64,000 nucleotides of DNA from Denticeps clupeoides (Eukaryota > Chordata > Actinopteri > Clupeiformes > Denticipitidae). This document shows, piece by piece, positions 59,701 to 64,000 of the stretch. The DNA lies in assembly GCF_900700375.1 (NCBI RefSeq), contig NC_041720.1:1384695-1448694 (forward strand). Direction: 5' to 3'. How positions within the stretch are numbered: the stretch's first letter is position 1; each line of letters starts with the position of its first letter. The notes under the pieces are model-generated. The model worked only from the letters and a program-made list of their open reading frames with translations, ran no database searches and was not told the DNA's origin. A program made the translations under genes and the position numbers.

Positions 59701-62700
59701 GACGTTTCTCCGGAACCTGGTGCTACGTGTAACATTTAAATGACGTTTCTCCGGAACCTGGTGCTACGTGTAACATTTAAACGACGTTTCTCCGGAACCT
59801 GGTGCTACGTGTAACGTTTAAACGACGTTTCTCCGGAACCTGGTGCTACGTGTAACGTTTAAACGACGTTTCTCCCGAACCTGGTGCTACGTGTAACGTT
59901 TAAACGACGTTTCTCCGGAACCTGGTGCTACATGTAACGTTTAAACGACATTTCCCCGGAACCTGGTGCTATGTGTAACGTTTAAACGATGTTTCTCCGG
60001 AACCTGGTGCTACGTGTAACGTTTAAACAACGTTTCTCCCGAACCTGGTGCTACATGTAACGTTTAAACGACGTTTCTCCCGAACCTGGTGCTACGTGTA
60101 ACGTTTAAACGACGTTTCTCCGGAACCTGGTGCTACATGTAACGTTTAAACGACATTTCCCCGGAACCTGGTGCTACGTGTAACGTTTAAACGATGTTTC
60201 TCCGGAACCTGGTGCTACGTATAACGTTTAAACAACATTTCTCCCGAACCTGGTGCTACGTGTAACGTTTTAAACGACGTTTCTCCGGAACCTGGTGCTA
60301 CGTGTAACATTTAAACGACGTTTCTCCGGAACCTGGTGCTACGTGTAACATTTAAACGACGTTTCTCCGGAACCTGGTGCTACGTGTAACGTTTAAACGA
60401 CGTTTCTCCGGAACCTGGTGCTACGTGTAAACGACGTTTCTCCCGAACCTGGTGCTACGTGTAACCGTTTAAACGACGTTTCTCCGGAACCTGGTGCTAC
60501 ATGTAACGTTTAAACGACATTTCCCCCGGAACCTGGTGCTATGTGTAACGTTTAAACGATGTTTCTCCGGAACCTGGTGCTACGTGTAACGTTTAAACAA
60601 CGTTTCTCCCGAACCTGGTGCTACGTGTAACGTTTAAACGACGTTTCTCCCGAACCTGGTGCTACGTGTAAGGTTTAAACGACGTTTCTGCCGAACCTGG
60701 TGCTACGTGTAACGTTTAAACGACGTTTCTCCGGAACCTGGTGCTACTTGTAACGTTTAAACAACGTTTCTACGGAACCTGGTGCTACATGTAAACGACG
60801 TTTCTCCCGAACCTGGTGCTACGTGTAACGTTTAAACGACGTTCTCCGGAACCTGGTGCTACGTGTAACGTTTAAACGACGATTCTCCCGAACCTGGTGC
60901 TACATGTAACGTTTAAACGACGTTTCCCCGGAACCTGGTGCTACGTGTAACGTTTAAACGACGTTTCTCCGGAACCTGGTGCTACGTGTAACGTTTAAAC
61001 GACGTTTCTCCGGAACCTGGTGCTACTTGTAACGTTTAAACAACGTTTCTACGGAACCTGGTGCTACATGTAAACGACGTTTCTCCCGAACCTGGTGCTA
61101 CGTGTAACGTTTAAACGACGTTTCTCCGGAACCTGGTGCTACGTGTAACGTTTAAACGACGTTTCTCCCGAACCTGGTGCTACATGTAACGTTTAAACGA
61201 CGTTTCTCCCGAACCTGGTGCTACGTGTAAGGTTTAAACGACGTTTCTGCCGAACCTGGTGCTACGTGTAACGTTTTAAACGACGTTTCTCCGGAACCTG
61301 GTGCTACTTGTAACGTTTAAACAACGTTTCTACGGAACCTGGTGCTACATGTAAACGACGTTTCTCCCGAACCTGGTGCTACGTGTAACGTTTAAACGAC
61401 GTTTCTCCGGAACCTGGTGCTACGTGTAACGTTTAAACGACGATTCTCCCGAACCTGGTGCTACATGTAACGTTTAAACGACGTTTCCCCGGAACCTGGT
61501 GCTACGTGTAACGTTTAAACGACGTTTCTCCGGAACCTGGTGCTACGTGTAAACGAAGTTTCTCCCGAACCTGGTGCTACGTGTAACGTTTAAACAACGT
61601 TTCTACGGAACCTGGTGCTACATGTAAACGACGTTTCTCCGGAACCTGGTGCTACGTGTAACGTTTAAACGACATTTCTTCGGAACCTGGTGCTATGTGT
61701 AACGTTTAGACGACGTTTCTCCGGAACCTGGTGCTACGTGTAACATTTAAATGACGTTTCTCCGGAACCTGGTGCTACGTGTAACGTTTAAACGACGTTT
61801 CTCCCGAACCTGGTGCTACGTGTAACGTTTAAACGACGTTTCTCCGGAACCTGGTGCTACATGTAACGTTTAAACGACATTTCCCCGGAACCTGGTGCTA
61901 CGTGTAACGTTTAAACGATGTTTCTCCGGAACCTGGTGCTACGTGTAACGTTTAAACGACGTTTCTCCCGAACCTGGTGCTACGTGTAACGTTTAAACGA
62001 CGTTTCTCCGGAACCTGGTGCTTTGTGTAACGTTTAGACGAGAGAAACGTCATTTAAACGACGTTTAACCGACGTTTTTCCGGAACCTGGTGCTACGTGT
62101 AACATTAAGTTAAAAAGTTACGCGGTGACATAAAAAGGCCGTGTGCGACATGGAGAGCAGTTGAAGTGTTTCAGTGCTACAGTTCAGTATAAAGCTTGTG
62201 GGTGTCCGTTGTGTAGCTGTATTGTATATACTGGGCCAGCGGTGGCCGAGCGGTTAAGGGAGTGGCCCTGTAATCAGAAGATTGCCGGTTCAAAAAATTG
62301 GGCCTAGCTCATATTGAGTATTTTGAAACAGGAACTATTAACATAATTGTTCCTCTCTAAATGAATCTACTTATCTAGATAGAAAAAAAAAAGCCACATG
62401 AAGGTTTTTTTTTTTTTTTTGTTTTGTTAGATCTTCTTACATTTCCGTAGGTCCAAAATGGAGCATATTTGAAGAATTGACCAGATTGTATTATAATGTA
62501 TAATGTATAATGTAACAGACCTGTGTTCTTATTGTTTTGTAACCTGAAATGACTAGAATGGCATTTTTTTCCATCATAAGCAACATGGACCTTGATCGGC
62601 GTAGCCCCTCTCAACTCCAGAATGGTCCCGTTTTTATAGCCTGGCCCGATGAAAGGGAGAAAGCGGACCGTAAAACATCCGTAACGTGCCGATAGCATGT

Positions 62701-64000
62701 TTGCAAACTCCGGCCTTCAGTTTGCACAGTGCTTCCATTCCATGTCTGCTTCGCGTGGTGTCCCATGACCAAGCACTTTCACTTCCCCCCGAGGCGCGTT
62801 CCCTGGCTTAAAAGGGCCCAACCCGATTCTGCATGTTAATGAAGTAGTGCGCTTTAGAGGGTTGCTTTCGTCACATCGGTAGAAGTGTGCAAAAATGATA
62901 AGGATGCTGTCGGTGGCATTTTAACACTGAAACGTGTTCTGCTTTCAAACACCCCCCAGATTCAGCCTTAAACCTACCTCCAGAGAAACCATCATACGCT
63001 CTGGTTGTTTGTGAGAGTGAAATGACAACTCTCCAGCAGTTTGATACGAACAGGGCCGCCGTCATAAAAACTCCCCATTCAGAGGTGACCTAGCGGTTAA
63101 GGAAGTGGCCCCGTAATCAGAAGGTTGCTGGTTCGAATCCCGATCCGCCAAGGTGCCACTGTGGTGCCACTGAGCAAAAAGCACCGTCCCCACACACTGC
63201 TCCCCGGGCGCCTGTCATGGCCGCCCACTGCTCACCAAGGGTGATGGGTTAAATGCAGAGGACAAATTTCACTGTGTGCACCGTGTGCTGTGCTGCTGTG
63301 TATCACAAGTGACATTCACTTCACTCTAAACTCTCATTCCTGTATTCCTCAGAACGAACGTGAGTCACCACATGATCGTGTCCGCCTCTCACGAATAAAT
63401 CTTCCATTGGAACCTTAACAAATATGGAGTGCCATGAGTGCAAAAATCATACACATTAATACGTAAATAAGTAAAAAAGGTCATGAATGATCTAAAATGG
63501 GAAATTAAAACATCATTAATTAATTCAATATGACATTGTTTTGCTATCTTGAATGGTAGCGACCGTGAATGGGAAGGACACAGGTGTTAGTCCCGCCCAC
63601 TTATTATTATGAGTGAGACTGGCAGATAGAAGTAAAAAAAAAAGTTACTTCAATATTTAATTAATCAGTTATGTTTTTGTCCCCCCCCAGTTTTTGTCAT
63701 TTCTGTCATATTGATGATATTTAAATTTCCCGTTTTCATGACACATTTCATTATTTTCTCGCTGATTTATTTATCTATTCCATTTTGCCATTTTTCTACA
63801 ATTCGAAAAAGCCCTTTCATTTCATGTGTGAGAGCGAAGCCTTTAAAGCAAGCGAACAAATGCAGTAGAATTACAGCGATTATTACACATGAGCTATTAA
63901 AGCCAGCTTTGATGTTTAGGCCGCGGCCCTTCGTCTCCTCACCCGCTGTCCTGTCTTTTGAAGGGAGGTTGATGCACCTGTACGCCATCTGTGTGGACTG
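53771..64000 (+). CDS. heca: HECA, headcase homologue, partial (3' end off window)
   Basis: Orthologue of Drosophila headcase, a cytoplasmic regulator of growth and differentiation. Exons 53771-53954, 55782-56852 and 63964-64000 (cut by the window end) join in phase. The first 418 residues come from exons 1-2, and exon 3 begins GRLMHLYAICVD as in human (543 aa). N terminus MPNQRSSKGKRNKRTNSS, then an Ala-rich run. The Cys-rich headcase block is CATPLVCSFGRPIDLEKDDY, VCNSEVCPFGNWMHLQCFYEWE, FRFCSCRCGQGHLKKD. A second conserved block has LDLSELLTHIPRHKLNTYHVRMEDD and NCALCHRALPIFEQFPLVDGTLFLSP. The Ser/Pro/Gly linker between them is GC-rich and variable. The exon 1 donor runs straight into a GA repeat. 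Intron 2 (about 7.1 kb) contains the large minisatellite. Confidence 0.94.
53955..54022. repeat. GA and GCAC microsatellites at the HECA exon 1 donor
   Basis: After the donor GT comes a run of about 14 GA units, then cacttcccgagacgcacg and five CGCA units. Confidence 0.92.
54580..54625. repeat. Short tandem repeat ccacgcccacaacg
   Basis: Unit cacgcccacaacgc about three times in HECA intron 1. Confidence 0.85.
54802..54990 (-). repeat. tRNA-derived SINE, family B, full length
   Basis: From ttacatttacagcatttacc to ctaggctactaccaccc, in HECA intron 1. Confidence 0.87.
55222..55668. mobile_element. Tc1-like foldback element, in HECA intron 1
   Basis: Starts with cacagtacaggccaaaagtt and has the same two arms and middle as 42358-42828. 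The right arm ends at about 55668, without a recognisable outer terminus. Confidence 0.75.
56966..62108. repeat. HECA intron 2 minisatellite, about 41-bp unit, roughly 125 copies
   Basis: Unit: gacgtttctccggaacctgg followed by tgctacgtgtaacgtttaaa and c. Variants change ccgg to cccg, acgtg to acatg, or lack the cgttta block (34-bp unit, atgtaaacgacg). The unit holds palindromes (aacgtt, gtttaaac, tccgga) and four to five CpGs. It begins about 115 bp after the exon 2 donor, and the last bases contain an inverted piece. Confidence 0.96.
62232..62298 (+). repeat. Family A SINE head fragment
   Basis: gggccagcggtggccgagcg to agaagattgccggttcaaaa; only the tRNA-like part remains. Confidence 0.7.
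63082..63332 (+). repeat. tRNA-derived SINE, family A, full length
   Basis: Head aggtgacctagcggttaagg through tail caagtgacattcacttcact, in HECA intron 2. Confidence 0.87.

Larger units (their letters stand above)
62109..63963. other. HECA intron 2, right part
   Basis: AT-rich intron with family A SINE copies, an internal CCCCCCCC run and no recognisable coding sequence. The branch and acceptor region before 63964 ends ctttttgaag-like (gtcttttgaag). Confidence 0.5.

Noticed and set aside
56966-62108. CRISPR-like look of regularly spaced repeats
   Set aside because: Units are contiguous with no unique spacers and lie in a vertebrate intron; it is a minisatellite.

Overview
The window is vertebrate nuclear DNA, most likely from a ray-finned fish. 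Compact multi-exon genes with GT-AG introns encode proteins that I recognise from memory as orthologues of human INO80, VPS18, RHOV, PIGH, SLC25A27, ABRACL and HECA. The introns and spacers are full of two fish-type tRNA-derived SINE families, LINE 3' ends and small Tc1/mariner-like elements. The species cannot be named from the sequence alone. No functional tRNA, rRNA, CRISPR array or retroviral element was recognised.

Layout: (1) 1-23.3 kb holds INO80 on the minus strand. 25 coding exons are visible (start codon at 21380). They cover about the first 1,079 residues, up to the insertion inside the ATPase; the second helicase lobe lies off the left edge. A CpG island at about 22.25-23.35 kb is its probable promoter. 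(2) 24.2-30.1 kb holds VPS18 on the minus strand with five coding exons; the last one carries one base too many for an open frame. (3) 31.9-32.8 kb holds RHOV on the plus strand, head to head with VPS18. (4) 32.9-39.6 kb is a SINE-rich spacer. (5) 39.6-41.2 kb holds PIGH (minus, four exons). (6) 42.0-46.0 kb holds SLC25A27/UCP4 (minus, nine exons), divergent from (7) ABRACL (plus, 47.06-48.15 kb). (8) 50.1-51.8 kb holds an unrecognised six-exon gene (288 aa) whose conserved-looking Cys, His and Asp motifs resemble a papain/USP-fold cysteine protease. (9) 53.8-64.0 kb holds HECA (plus, partial). Its second intron contains a minisatellite of about 5.1 kb, and the third exon begins 37 bases before the window ends.

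The genes do not form one pathway. INO80 remodels nucleosomes, VPS18 is a HOPS/CORVET tethering subunit, RHOV is a Rho GTPase, PIGH acts in the first step of GPI anchor synthesis, SLC25A27 is a mitochondrial carrier, ABRACL is a costars protein and HECA is a headcase protein. Synteny blocks are visible: INO80-VPS18-RHOV (human 15q15) and ABRACL-HECA (human 6q24), the latter interrupted here by the protease-like gene.

The most interesting items are the protease-like gene between ABRACL and HECA, the CpG-rich HECA minisatellite with higher-order repeats, two non-canonical GC-AG introns (INO80, SLC25A27), a single-base excess in VPS18, a near-identical inverted pair of ZNF143/THAP11-like motifs in PIGH intron 1, and LINE/SINE pairs that share a 3' tail. 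All exon borders were placed by eye from splice consensus, reading-frame phase and remembered human protein sequences; no alignment was run.
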